A stretch of DNA of 64,000 nt, from assembly GCA_009760855.2 (NCBI GenBank), contig WPIO01000065.1, forward strand, positions 1,891,001-1,955,000, written 5' to 3'. The stretch is from Cristatella mucedo. Taxonomy: Eukaryota; Bryozoa; Phylactolaemata; Cristatellidae. Under the pieces are notes generated by a model. It had not been told where the DNA came from. It saw only the letters and a list, made by a program, of their open reading frames with translations, and did no database searches. Positions 9,553 to 21,020 of the stretch are shown one piece after another (within the stretch, counting starts at the first letter, position 1; every line of letters starts with the position of its first letter). The translations under genes were made by a program, and so were the position numbers.

Positions 9553-11278
9553 ATGATTGTGGCGCTGGCTGTGTTCGCTGTGTCGCTGACCGCCGTGAGG
9601 GCGCAGCCGCTAGTTCCTTGCGGTACGCGACGCGCTTTCCTCTCTTCTCCCGACGCGGCCGCCGGGCGGCGCTCCGACGCGGCGCCGAGCTTCGCGCCCG
9701 CGCACGCTGTCGAGGCGCTGTTGGTGCACGCTGGTCCCGATCTGTCGCTCACGGAGGCCGCCGGTGCATTTCCATTGCAGAGGCTCCGCCCGTGTTCTCA
9801 CTGACTTCGTATCGGGTGAGAGCTGCGACGGCGGCACGGCCTTGGTTTTTTCTTTCTCTCGATCGGGCTGGACATCGCGGGCGCACGCCACGCGCGGTCG
9901 CGCATCGAAGCGTCTGCGAGATTTGGCGCAATTTCCTTTTTCTTTTTAGGAATATCTCAACCAGACGGAAATCAGGGGCATTGCGTACGACAAATTCAAC
10001 CAGCGAGTTCGCATTCTGAAGCAAACCGTGCAGGCAGACGGAAAATCCAAGTTCATCGACGAGATCTTCCTTCATCAAGAGGTAGCCAGCCGCCCGCAGC
10101 GTCGACGATCGGGGGCCGGCGGCGGCGGGGCCGGCGGGGAGGGAGCCGCCGTCCCCGGAGGCCGCCGCAGTCGCCGCAGTGGCGACTGCGGCGACTGCGG
10201 CGGCGACGCTCGAGCGACGGCCCGCTCTCACTGCGTGCACGCCCGCCGCACCGATTGCCATGGCGCGCGCGCCTTCGACGGTCGAGCCAACGCCGGCGGC
10301 GGCGTCTTGCAGCAAAAGCTGTACACCATCGATTACGATGCGAAGCAGTGCAACGTCACGGCAATGATCAGGCCGTTCGAGCCCTTCGCCGTGCCGGAGA
10401 ACGCGACGAGCCGCGGCGAAGGTTACGTCGGCGTGGCCTACGAAGGCGTCCTTGTCACGTGGTGGGAGCTCGTCGGCCCCGGTAGGTGTCGCCGGGGGCG
10501 CAGGGAGGCGTTTCCTCGCGAGCGTTTTGCGTGCAAGCGCGGCCTCGGCAGCGCGAAACTCGGCGGCCGGCGGTGTCGGTCGCGCCGAGCGACGGATGCG
10601 AGGCGCGGGACACGGGACCCTTGACTCGCGAGGTACATACGAACCGGTTCGCTTGCAGATTATACGTACTTCCTCGAAGTGACATATCCGCACTGCGTAC
10701 CTGTCCGCCAGGTGTACGAGGACAAGTTTAACGGCCGCGTGGAAACGCTGTAAGTGCGGGCCGCCGCCGATGCCGCCGTACGCCGGCTTGCCGCTCGGCG
10801 GCCTTGGCGGCGATGGTTTCGCAGCTCCGCCGAGAGCCCCGTGCTGCGCTGCTGCTGACTCGCTTTACGAGGGGCAGTATTCAAAGGGCTCAGTGAAACA
10901 GCCAGCGACAACAAGCTCGCCGCCGCCATCGCGCTAGCGTTGTTCCCGATGCACCGCGCGCGGCGCGTGCTTGAGCGGGCGCATGCGCGCGACGACGAGC
11001 TGGCTTGATGTTGCGTCGGGCGTCGTTGCCCTGTGCAGCCAGTTTAATGCGACGCATGTGCACCAGCGCGCCGCGGCGAACGCTTGTTCGTCGCTGCTCG
11101 CTGTAGCGACCGCGATCCGATCGAGTCAGCGCTGCGTGCGAAGTTCGATCGATGGTTTGCCATCTCTTGCGCTTCCGCTTTGTAACGACACTGCCTTCCG
11201 TATTTTAGGTTCTTCGATTTCGTTGGAGGAATCTCGAATCCTAACGTCTTCATTCCACCAGCCGCTTATTGCAAGTAG
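9553..11278 (+). CDS. Ependymin-related protein, gene A
   Basis: Six exons: 9553-9622, 9781-9815, 9950-10081, 10313-10481, 10659-10749, 11209-11278 (TAG); 188 aa. Intron phases 1,0,0,1,2; all donors GT. Residues 1-17 form a signal peptide, so the product enters the secretory route. Four Cys typical of the ependymin family are at 23, 92, 148 and 187. Family landmarks are YDAKQCNVT, ENATSRGEGYVG, VTYPHCVPV and the terminal GISNPNVFIPP block. Sequons NQT, NVT and NAT suggest glycosylation. The family folds as a beta-sandwich with a hydrophobic pocket; ligand and role here are unknown. First of four head-to-tail paralogues. The start was chosen because it gives the signal peptide and follows the TATA box. 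Codons are GC-rich, like gene B and unlike gene C. Confidence 0.92.
10161..10204. repeat. Perfect 20-bp inverted repeat in gene A intron 3
   Basis: Arm 10161-10180 is the exact reverse complement of 10185-10204, with a GGCG loop. It lies mid-way in the 231-nt intron 10082-10312 of gene A. Confidence 0.9.
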
Positions 11279-11318
11279 ACTCAATGTATTTTTGTTCGGA
11301 TTAAAGCGAAAATCCTTG

Positions 11319-11324
11319 AATAAA
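11319..11324 (+). terminator. Polyadenylation signal of gene A
   Basis: AATAAA 41 nt after the stop codon of gene A, the first one downstream. Confidence 0.7.
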
Positions 11325-12964
11325 TGGAGTCGTTCTAATCCAGTTGACATTTTGTTGATAGCGCCGTGCAGTGACGTCGATATTCGCGCACGCGTCGCGT
11401 CTCATGAGGAATAAGCGCGCCAAGTAAGCTGCAGGCAGCGGTGAAGCTGCCCAAAGCTCGTATTGCTGTGGTGAAACGGTTCAGACAAAGTTCCTCAAAG
11501 TGTAGACAGAGCCTCGCGCTGCCGGCCGCGTATCCAACCTGGCCGGCCATGGGCCTGGGGGCCTTCAGGCAATAGGCGTAACGTCGTTCGCCGACAACAG
11601 TTAGCGGCGGCGCAACGATACCGATGCTTCATTCCACCACATTCCTCCGCATTAGGAAAACAGAAACGACCGCAGTCGCAGTTCTGGGTTTGCTCGCAGT
11701 CGCAAGCCTAACGCAGCAACGCATTCTAGAGATTGATTCAAAACTTTAGCCGTGCTGTCGAAGTCCTATTAAAGGCACCCGTACCGACGTTACGTGCGAG
11801 CTAGCGACGATTCAAACTGCATTCACAGCGCCGGCACGAACCCAGATATTTATACGGTGCAAATGTGGCAGTTTCAATAAAGGTCTCACGTACTCCATCG
11901 ATACGTTTTACGAGCCACGAGTCTTCCCAATCTAAACTTCGACTGCGCTTAACGGGAGTGCAATTGTAAGTATGTCCCCATGCCAGTGGCATCCGCCGCC
12001 TCCCCTACAAACTCGTGAAACGTAGAAACACGACGCAGTACAGTTTCACGGTTTAATTATAATCCCAAGAGTTTGAAATCACTTGGTAGCGCCCTAGCAG
12101 GTCCTTGCGTTAAAAAAAGTCTGAAGTCTCGTAGGCTGAGGGGAAACGCCGTAGCAGCTGCTTACAGGAGTTGACTTAGTGTCAGCACGTTCCTTAGTAT
12201 CCGCTTAGTATACCTTACTATACCTTAGCATTCGGCTAGTCAGCAGCATCAAATGCCTTTCTCTCTGCACGCGGGTGCTGCGTCGGAAGGCCGCCGTGGG
12301 CTTGTCGAACGGCGCCGGAAGGATGTCGCGGCCGGATTAGATCCAGGGGCGGACGTATCCGGTGGTACGAGCCGTTCGGCTGGCTCATCCAGGTACCTTG
12401 CATCTGCGTAGCTTTCAACCCCTCAGCAGGTTAGCGCTTCTGCAGACAACTCGCCTCAGGTGGCTTCCGCAAGTAGCCTCCCGTGCCCAGGCGGACTTGC
12501 TCCCGAGCTGTAGCCGAAATACTTAGCCGTAGCATGGCGTGACCGTGTAACTTTGCCATGCCAACTGCCCTCACAAAATATGGAGTACGCTGCAAAGCAT
12601 CTTAAAAGAGCATCTATTTTTCCTTCACAAAGCTGAATGGCTTTAAGGAAAGAGAAGGCACAGAGGTGGATGCAGACGGCAGAGTGCCAGCTGATCGAGC
12701 GGTCTCACTGCGGCTTGCTTAGCTGCTGCATTTTCCGTGAGCTGGTGACTTGGTTTTCTCATGTGGTCGGGGCTAGTCCTCCCCTCCCCTCTCTCTCTCT
12801 CTCTCTCATAATTATTTTTACTATTTTTGGCTCTCCAGCGTCTGTCAGCAGCGGGCTGTTTTTTCATAGTAATTATAATAAAAATAAAAATTTCAGTACC
12901 GTCCAAAGATAATTGCATTTTTAGGTACTTGGTGTACACTGAAAAGAAGCTTTTCAATTGGTTT
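11325..12964. other. Intergenic DNA after gene A
   Basis: No gene or named repeat is recognised. There is a short CT run at 12788-12808. Open frames on both strands lack conserved motifs. Confidence 0.45.
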
Positions 12965-13030
12965 TACTAATACAATTAATACATTTTTATGGAACCCTCA
13001 AAGAACTGAATCTCTGCTTAGCCACTTGAC
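12965..13030 (-). mobile_element. LINE-A tail fragment
   Basis: A short copy of the LINE-A 3' tail on the minus strand (CCTCAAAGAACTGAATCTCT), immediately beside the longer copy at 13063-13712. Confidence 0.6.
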
Positions 13031-13062
13031 AGAGGCTCTATAGAAAAAATTACCAAATGATT

Positions 13063-13712
13063 GATAATAATAACAATGCACTTGATAAAGCGCCCTCAGA
13101 GAACTCAATCTCTTCCTAGGCGCTTTACGTTTGCTTGCAAAGAGAAATGCAATTGAATTGTGAGTAATATCATGCTTGATAAACAACATGAATAACATGG
13201 TTAGGGGTGACATGCACAGGGTCAGCATGCAATGTGGTTAGTGGCAGCATGTACAGTGTCAGCACGCACAAGCACATGAAGGACGAATCACAGGAACCGA
13301 CTAAATGCTGTCCTAAATAAGTGTGTTTTTAAGTTCTTTTTAAATATGGTCAAGTCAGGGGATGTTCTGACGCAAGTCGGGAGGGAGTTCCAGGCTTTGG
13401 GAGCATACGAACTAAATGCACGGTCTCCAAAGGATTTGAGGTTTGTACGAGGTATTGGAAGACTGTTGGATTCGGAAAACTGGGTGGTACGATGCTTGGC
13501 CTTGTGGGGAAGTAGATCTGAGAGATAGGCTGGAGCCAAAGAATGAAGTGACCTAAAAGTGAGCGACAAAACCTTGAAGTCAATCCGTTGCTTGACTGGT
13601 AGCCAGTGCAGGTCGGCGAGAAGTGGCTTGATGTGGTGACATTGATGGTAACACCCGCAAGCAATAGACATACTGCAAGCACGCATATACATAAGAAGGA
13701 CGAATTTCAAAG
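13063..13712 (-). mobile_element. LINE-A 3' end (L2/CR1-like non-LTR retrotransposon)
   Basis: A minus-strand copy starting (low coordinate) with the (TAA)n tail and the AAAGCGCCCTCAGAGAACTC tail motif. It continues into the C-terminal end of the reverse-transcriptase ORF, with LLADLHWLPVKQRI, LAPAYLSDLLP and AWNSLPTCVRTSPDL blocks typical of the L2/CR1 group. The frame is open from about 13710 to 13288 but catalytic motifs are absent, so the copy is 5'-truncated. Confidence 0.88.
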
Positions 13713-13829
13713 ATCCACAAAATGCTGCAATCGCTGAGTGATATTACACAAAGCGTAGCTCACATATACTGACCAAAGACAATTCAATCGGACCCAGGAA
13801 ATACCATAGGAAATACCACGAGGAATAGG

Positions 13830-13965
13830 TTGGTCATTAAGGTCTTTTTAGATGTCATCAAGTCATGAGGTGTCGTGACATCACTCAAGTGTAGAGGTTT
13901 TCTGCCAACGGAGCATACGAACTGGTGGCAGGGTCTCCAAGAGATTTGAGGTCAGATAAAGGTAC
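13830..13965 (-). mobile_element. LINE-A fragment, degenerate
   Basis: Matches part of the same C-terminal LINE-A region (GATGTCATCAAGTCATGAGG; GGAGCATACGAACTGG; GGTCTCCAAGAGATTTGAGG) with several small deletions. Confidence 0.6.
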
Positions 13966-14459
13966 AGCTAAGGTACTTATATAAAAGCCTCTGCATCTCA
14001 AACCCGGGGTAAGAGGCTTGCACGACACGACCTTTATTTCCCACATTCTTTATTGCCCACTGCAAGCCGGAGTGATCATTCTCTCGCTAAGATAGTACTT
14101 AGTTTGGCCACCAGTCATTAATTAGCAAGCGATAATTGCCTTAAATACCTTTTGACTAACGTAACGATCAGCTTCGACTTGGTACCATTCTAGTGCCATT
14201 CATCTTTGGTGGCATGTTTTTGCTCAGCTTTCCTTGGATCCATTAAAATATTGTTTGTTATCTCGTCCGCTTTGCATGCGCATCCAAGAATAATTTCGTG
14301 AAACACACTAAAGGTTTTATTAACCAATGCTCGTAGTTTAGTTCCTGTGTGCTTTTGCAAGCATGTCTAAATCTGAAAGATTGGATTTCACTTTACCCTT
14401 GGCAGCCATTACATTTTTAGAGGTGCTTAGCACCCTATTACCTATTAAGTTCCGTTTGG

Positions 14460-15455
14460 AAGTAATGAAGATAATTGCAACGATATAAGCAAGATGTCGC
14501 AAGCACGTACCCTGGATGTCAGAAAACTTCCTGAAATTAAATGACGATAAAACCGAACTGCTGCTCATAGGACACCCTATGCTTGTGGCTGGATTAAAAG
14601 GCTTTGCTATTTTAATAGGTGATGCTATTGTGCGACCTTCACCACGTGCTCGTAATCTAGGTGTCGTGTTCGACAGCTGCCTCAATTTCAAAAGCTTCAT
14701 TCAGAAGACTGCCTCTACAGCTAGCCATCACATCCGATCCCTATCCAAGATTAGAAGCTGTCTCCCAGGCTTGTAAACAATTTAACTAGCTCTTTAGTTC
14801 TGCCACGGCTTGATTATTGTAATTCACTTTTAGCTGGGCTGCCAAAGAAAGCTATTATGTCACTACAGCGGACTATGAATATGGCTGCAAGGCTGGTCTT
14901 CAAGTCCCAGTGGTTTGAGCACGTGTCACCTCTGCTGAATAAGCTAGGATGGTTGCCGGTTGAGCAAAGGATACAGAGCAAAGTTCTTACGCTGACCCAC
15001 AAAGCCCGCCACGGCTTGGCTCCTTCGTAACCTAGCTGAACTGCTGCATCAGTTTCAGCCTTTTCGCACCCTCAGGTCCTGTGTGGACAATAAATTTGCT
15101 GTCCCATTCCTCCGCTTAAAGACAGTTGGCGACAGAAGCTTTAGCTCTGCAGGTCTTGGACTGTGGAACTCGCTTCCACAATTCTTACGCAACGACAACT
15201 ACTCTCCAACTGCCGACTATGGCACATTTTTTTCAGCGGTCCTGAACTGCTACTTCTATGCTACTCACTACCTCAACTGCTCTCCTGACTCTGCTATGCT
15301 TCCCACTTTCTCTTTGTTGCGTGAGACGAAGTCTGTTGGGTACCGAATGCGTACCGAAAGCCGCTTAGGCTGTGAGTGCGCTATACAAAACTCTCCTGCG
15401 TTACACCCACATGGTCTTTATGACTTTGTGGAGTTACTGAAGGAGATACATTATA
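14460..15455 (+). mobile_element. LINE-B 3' half (CR1/L2-like retrotransposon)
   Basis: Broken reverse-transcriptase C-terminal region: KLNDDKTELLLIG, RNLGVVFDSCLNF, LDYCNSLLAGLP, LGWLPVEQRI and LWNSLPQFLRND lie in order but in more than one frame and with stops. A 3' UTR follows (GCCGCTTAGGCTGTGAGTGC...) and ends near GGAGATACATTA. Clearly a different family from LINE-A; other 3' copies are at 28.8, 44.4, 51.9 and 60.9 kb. Confidence 0.85.
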
Positions 15456-16500
15456 CATTTAATAGTTGGATCGTCGTACCCTCCCTTAAGCAGGCTGCAC
15501 AGGCTTTTGGTGGTGCTCCTGGTTGTTTAAAGTAGTCTGACTGTGACCGTGTGACTTTCAAGCGGTCATTCAACGATACTCAGTTTCGGAGAGCGACACG
15601 CAGCACGCACAAATCGTAACGGAAGCGATACTGGATAAACTAATATCGAGAGTGAAACCTTCCGACTTAAACGTCGTTCCAGATATTTCCAGCAACTATT
15701 AGCTTGGTCTTATCGTTACCGTACGCTTCACGAGTTCAGTAGCCATTCGAGAGTCAATGTCGTCGGTGCAGCTGGAAGATAAGGTAAGTGAGTCCAATGC
15801 TGAGAGAGGCTAAGAAGTTCTAAGGGTAGGTTAAGCTGAGTGTAATCCGCGTAGAACTGAGTGCCAAGATTGCGTCTACAATAGAGTCAGAGATAGAGCA
15901 TAGGCAGCGAATAGAATGGGAATATGACAGAGCCGTGCGACACCCAATCCTTTAAGGGCAACCTCCATGACAAGTAGTAATTTATGTCTACACATTGACA
16001 TCTCTCCCGGCGTAAGAACTAAGCCAGTTTAGCACTGTGCCATTAAAACTCATCAAAGTTTTCTTCAATCTGACGGGTCCCATGCCAATTCGCTAGCGAA
16101 TCGACAGCTAGTGAGAGCCGGTTTGGCAGCGGCTACTTAAGAACCGCGTACTATCTTTAGGAAACTTTTCCGTGGTTACACTAAGCACTTAAAAGCAAAG
16201 AAACACGCGACAGCTTTGAATAAGCTAGTTGGAGCCAGACCAGTCAGTCGCAAACCTATTTAGTAAAGGACTGATATAGTTACGAGAGCCGATAACCAGT
16301 CAGGAAACCGCTGCCGTCTGCTCGTACCTCGCCAGCTCGCCGATAGTCTCACTTGCTCCGCGATCGCGATGCAGCAGCGTCTCCTTATCTTTCCTTCACC
16401 AAGATGTCGCACTATTTTTGGATAAGTTTTTCTTGTCACGCTCCGCTGAAAGCCTTTTCAGCGGAGCAAACAACCGTCTGCTGTCAATAGCCGTGGGACT
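15456..16500. other. Intergenic DNA
   Basis: No gene or named repeat recognised. Confidence 0.4.
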
Positions 16501-16543
16501 CAGCAGCAGCAGCAGCAGCAGCAGCAGCTGCTGCTGCTGCAGC
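16501..16543. repeat. (CAG)n/(CTG)n palindromic triplet repeat
   Basis: Nine CAG units run straight into CTG units, giving a hairpin-forming palindrome centred near AGCT at about 16527. Confidence 0.85.
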
Positions 16544-16814
16544 AAACGACGGCGCTTTTCGTGCTACTCGATCGCGATTTGTCACGGAGCTCGGCAGAAT
16601 GATAGGTCAAGTAATGGATCGCAGGTGCTCTCACTGACGCGGTCCGCTACAGCGCAGAGCTGTAGCGGATCGAATGGCGGGTGGATGACGCGTGACTCAG
16701 CTGCCGAGCGCGAGTGCTTTGTCACGTAGGGTGGCGCGGGGCTTTCGCGCGGGACGAGCGAGCAGCGTCCGCTTGCCGCGTTCTCGGCGCGTGAGAGAGC
16801 GCTCCCGCTAGCGC

Positions 16815-16848
16815 CGAGAGAGAAGAGAGAGAGAGGGAGAGGGAGAGA

Positions 16849-16935
<87 letters not shown>
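16815..16935. repeat. (GA)n microsatellite
   Basis: About 120 bp of GA dinucleotide with GGGA interruptions at its left end, inside a GC-rich island. Confidence 0.95.
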
Positions 16936-16937
<2 letters not shown>

Positions 16938-17855
16938 AAACAGTTCAGCCATGGAAAAGCTCGACCTGCGTTACAAGAAAGCTTGCTACTCGACGCCGAT
17001 GATGCAGACGAATGACGTCACTCAAGGTCATCGATAGCGCCCGTCGCAAGAGAGCGCCGACGCGCGGCTACCGCGACGGCTGCTGCGGACCGCGCCGATG
17101 TCCGCGCTGCTGCTGCCGCCGCCACTGCGCTGAGCGAGGGATAAGGCTTCCGGCCGAGGCAAGAAGTGCGACCGAACGGCTCTCAGTCACGGCTCTCAGT
17201 CACGCGCCCTCGACGAGCGTCCAGCCAGCCAGCGACGAGGGCGCGCTGGCTGCAGCGCAGCCTTCGCTCTGACCGCCGCCGCCAGGCGCTCAGCTGGCGG
17301 AGCGTGGCCCGGCACGACGCAGGCATTTTTTCTCGCGGCGGCGCGGCGCGAGCGAGAGGCGGCGGCGGCGGCGCAGCTCGGCGGCCTGGACCGGCTCGCG
17401 GTGCAGCGCGAGCGGCGGCGAGAGTGGCGCGAAGCCCCGACGCGAAGCCGCAGCCAGCCGGAGCCGACTACTGGCGGACGACTATCCAATCAGCGTGACG
17501 GCTGATCCGCAGCCGCGGCTCGCGTAGGCGGAGCGTCGTCGTCGAACTCGAAGTGCGCACTAATGGCGCGCCGAAGCGAAGCGGAAATGCGACCTGAAGG
17601 CAGCAGAGTTGCGCTCCGACGATCGGTTTTGTCCGTAGCGGGCGCTGGAAGACGCCGCCCGGTCGCAGCCGCCGCGCGGATGCAGCAGCAAAGACGGCGG
17701 CTCTGTAGAAGCGCTAAGATAGAGAGAGGGGCGGTGGCGAGACGCGAGTGCCGAGAGACGGACGAATGAAATGCGACGGCAAGTCGCAGGTACACTTAGG
17801 CGCAAAAAATCCTCGCTGCATGGCCGCCGCTGCAGTGGCTGTGTATTCGTTCGCA
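16936..17855. other. GC-rich island, no gene assigned
   Basis: A GC- and CpG-rich stretch with a perfect CRE-type site TGACGTCA at 17013-17020. It could be a promoter or first-exon region, but I see no convincing coding exon; open frames occur on both strands as expected from composition. Confidence 0.35.
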
Positions 17856-19373
17856 TAATGAGAGGCCTTTCTGTAATGCCAGGCACACTAAAGTTTTGTA
17901 TGCGAAGCGTGGGAAAATATTTATCGATAGCCCACAAACACACGCGTATGCCGTTGGTGTGCATGCTTTTAGCGTAATGTCTTTCTACCAAGATTCTTTA
18001 TGAACGCCTGGCCAGGAATAGACGCTGCCAGCGTCTGAGTTGTCTCATCTGCCGCAGCACATTTCAAAGAGCTTGAGTTTTACTGAAAAAGGTCAGCTAC
18101 CCCAGGGTCAAAAGGTCAAACACCTGGCCTCTGGTGCCTGTGGATATTGCTCCATAGTCGTTGCATAGAGTTAAAATCAGGCGGCTGGCCAAGCCACCGC
18201 ACCAGCACAAAACAAGGATTCCTTGAAGGGTACTTTACTCAAGCCATTGTTGGTCAGAACAGTGAATAACAAAGTTCAAGTACTCCGCTTGGGGTTCGTC
18301 ACCTTTGGCAGCAAGATGACGACTCTATGCAAACTGCCTGACAGTTGACGTACTTTGTGATAAATCCGTATTTGGTAATGGCGCTTACAGCTGGTGTAAA
18401 ACTCGGCAGCTAGGCTTGTCTGTCGTGAGCGTTGCTATTGTCACTTCACACCACTTCTCACCGACCTCCACTGGTTCCCAGGCAAGTAATGCATCGCCTT
18501 TTAAAGTTTTGTCACACATTTAGATCCCTTCATTCTTTAGCTCCAGCCTACTTATCAGATAAACTCCCCCACCAGGCTAGGTATAATATTTGAAGCTTTT
18601 CCAAATAAAATTGTTCACCTATGCCTCGTTAAAACCTCAAATCCTTTGCAGACATTGAGTTTAGTTTGTATGCTCCTAGAGCCTGGAACTCACTCCCGAC
18701 CAGCGTCACGACATCCTCTGACTTGACCGCATTAAAAAAAAATTAAAAACTCACTTATTTAGGACACCATTTAGTCACCCTGTGATTCGTCCTTTACTTA
18801 TGTGCTTATGCGTGCTGACACTTTTGCATGCTGCCACTAACCACACTTGCACGCTGACCCTGTGCATGTCATCCCTAACCACGTTATTCTTGCTGTTGAT
18901 CGAGCACGATATTACTCACCATTCAATCGCGTTTCCTTTGCAGCAGATGTAAAGCGCTTAGAAAGAGATTGAGTTCTCTGACGGTGCTTTATCAAGTTTT
19001 ATTATTATTATTGTTATTATCATTATAATAGTGTAGTGGCTTGGCCAGCTACCAGATTTTAACTCTATGTAACGACTATGGAGAAATATCCACAGGCACC
19101 AGAGGCCGGGTGTTCGACCCAACCCAAGTAGCTGACCTTTTCAGTAAAACTCAGGGTCTTTGAAATCTGCTACGGCAGGTGAGACAATGCAGAAGCTGGC
19201 AACCTCTATTCCTGGCCAGACAAGGGAGGTCATAAAGAATCTTGGTAGAAAGACATTACGCTAAAAGCATGCACACCAACGGCATATGTATTTGTTTTCG
19301 GTTGTCAATAAATATTTTCCCATAAACACCTTAACTTTTGTATGCCTGGCATTTCAGAAAACTCTCTTATTAC
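17856..19373. mobile_element. Long inverted-repeat element, split by a LINE-A copy
   Basis: The left arm (about 17856-18200) and right arm (about 19032-19373) are reverse complements of moderate identity. Shared blocks include GCCGTTGGTGTGCATGC, GGGAAAATATTTAT, TTCTACCAAGATTCTTTATG and GGTCAGCTAC. The outer ends read TAATGAGAGGCC and, on the other strand, TAATAAGAGAGTT. This fits a foldback or long-TIR non-autonomous DNA transposon. No transposase is seen. A LINE-A copy fills most of the middle. Confidence 0.7.
18385..19015 (+). mobile_element. LINE-A 3' end
   Basis: C-terminal reverse-transcriptase remnant with frameshifts (CTTCATTCTTTAGCTCCAGC; GCCTGGAACTCACTCCCGAC), then the 3' UTR (CATGCTGCCACTAACCACAC), the tail GTAAAGCGCTTAGAAAGAGA and an (ATT)n end. 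It lies between the arms of the inverted-repeat element. Confidence 0.85.
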
Positions 19374-19518
19374 CCGAGCAAATGTACAACTACTGCAGGG
19401 CGGCCATACTATGCGGCTTTTTTTTGCCATGACCGTACTAGCTCCTCTGTGATCGTCTCAGTGGGGTCGCTGCTGTGCATTCTCAAGACGACTGTCGGCG
19501 CGCGGCCGTATCTTGAGA

Positions 19519-19657
19519 GGGGCGGGGCGTGAGCCGTCTATTCAGCCGATAGCTCACGATCGGCAATCGCCGCGTACGGCGCACTCTCTCCGCGCGTATA
19601 TAAGCCGGGCTCCGCCGGTGGCCATCGGCGTTGGCGTCTTTCCTTGACGTGCAAAGA
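19519..19657 (+). promoter_or_regulatory. Core promoter of gene B (GC box, TATA box)
   Basis: GGGGCGGGGC at 19519-19528 is an Sp/KLF-type GC box and TATATAA at 19597-19603 lies 61 bp before the ATG at 19658. The implied 5' UTR is about 30 nt. Confidence 0.7.
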
Positions 19658-20607
19658 ATGATTCGCGCAGCGGTCTTGTGCGGAGCAATTCTGGCAGTGG
19701 CGCTGGCGCAGCAGCCCACGCCATGCGGTACGTGCGCCGCCGCCGCCGTCGCCCGGGGCTCGGTCGGCCAGCGACGCGACGCAGCGGACGTGAGGTCGCG
19801 CTGCGCGAGCAAGAGGCGAGCGGCGCCGCTGCAGCGGTCTCGGCTCGAACTGCCGGAGCAGCCTGCTTGCGAGCGAGCCAGCCCGTCCCGCGCGTGACGA
19901 GCTCTTTTCTTGTCTGCTTGCAGAGCTGCCGCCATTGTACGAGGTTACGGTGGTGCAAGTACGTGGCTCGCGCAGACCTCACTCGCGAGCGGAGAAGCCT
20001 GACCGGCAGCGCAGCAGCGGCGGCGGAGGTGGCGGCGGTAGTCTCCGAGGCGGCGACCGGCGCGCAGATTCACCTAGCGACGAGCGAAGCGTGTGCACGT
20101 GTGCTCACTTCCGTCGTTCCAGGAATTCGAAGATCTGCGGGAGGCCGGGCGCATGGCTTATGACCGATTCAACCAGCGCCTTCGGATAGTCAGCGCCACG
20201 TTCGATAACAACGAGACCCACTACCGGGACAACATCTTCCTTTACAACGAGGCAGGTTTGGGCGTAGGCATGCGCGCGAAGAATCGCCGGCACTTCCGAC
20301 GGGCGTACTTAGAGACACGCCGAGCGGGCTCGGACAGACGGACGGACCAGTTCCGGGCGGACGTGAGACCGTTGCTCTTTTGCCTCAACAGGCAACTCAT
20401 TACGACATCAACTACGAAACTAAGCAGTGCAACGTCAGCCAGCTGCTGCAGCCCTTCCAGCCTTTTGCGGTGCCTAAGAATGCCACCAACCTCGGCGAAG
20501 GCTACATAGGAACGGCATTTGAAGGCGTCCTCGTCTCTTGGTGGAGATTCGACTCGCCGGGTAAGTCGCGACGCTGAGAGTGCTGCGCACGCGGAGCTTT
20601 TTCGCTG

Positions 20608-20692
<85 letters not shown>

Positions 20693-20938
20693 TGCTGGAA
20701 ACGACTGATTGCTCACTGCTCTCCCTGCGCAGACGTCAGCCACGTCCTGGCGGTGACGATACCGCACTGCATACCTGTCAGGGAAGTTTTTCGCGCCAAA
20801 GGAGCTCGCGTTCAAACGCAGTAAGTAAACTCGCGCGGCGCGCGCGCATATATCAGCTCGGGCCCGGCCAAATGCTGCTTACGTTGTCACGGAGCGAGCG
20901 TGGGAGCGAGCTGGCAGAAGGCGTCAAACGCGGCGATC

Positions 20939-21020
<82 letters not shown>

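Noticed and set aside
9749-10693. 314-codon open frame on the minus strand, the longest in the window
   Set aside because: It runs antisense across exons 2-5 of gene A and its introns. GC-rich DNA rarely has stops, and the translation is low-complexity Ala/Arg.
19631-19657. Earlier in-frame TTG start for gene B
   Set aside because: The ATG at 19658 gives a standard signal peptide and the same exon 1 length as gene A.
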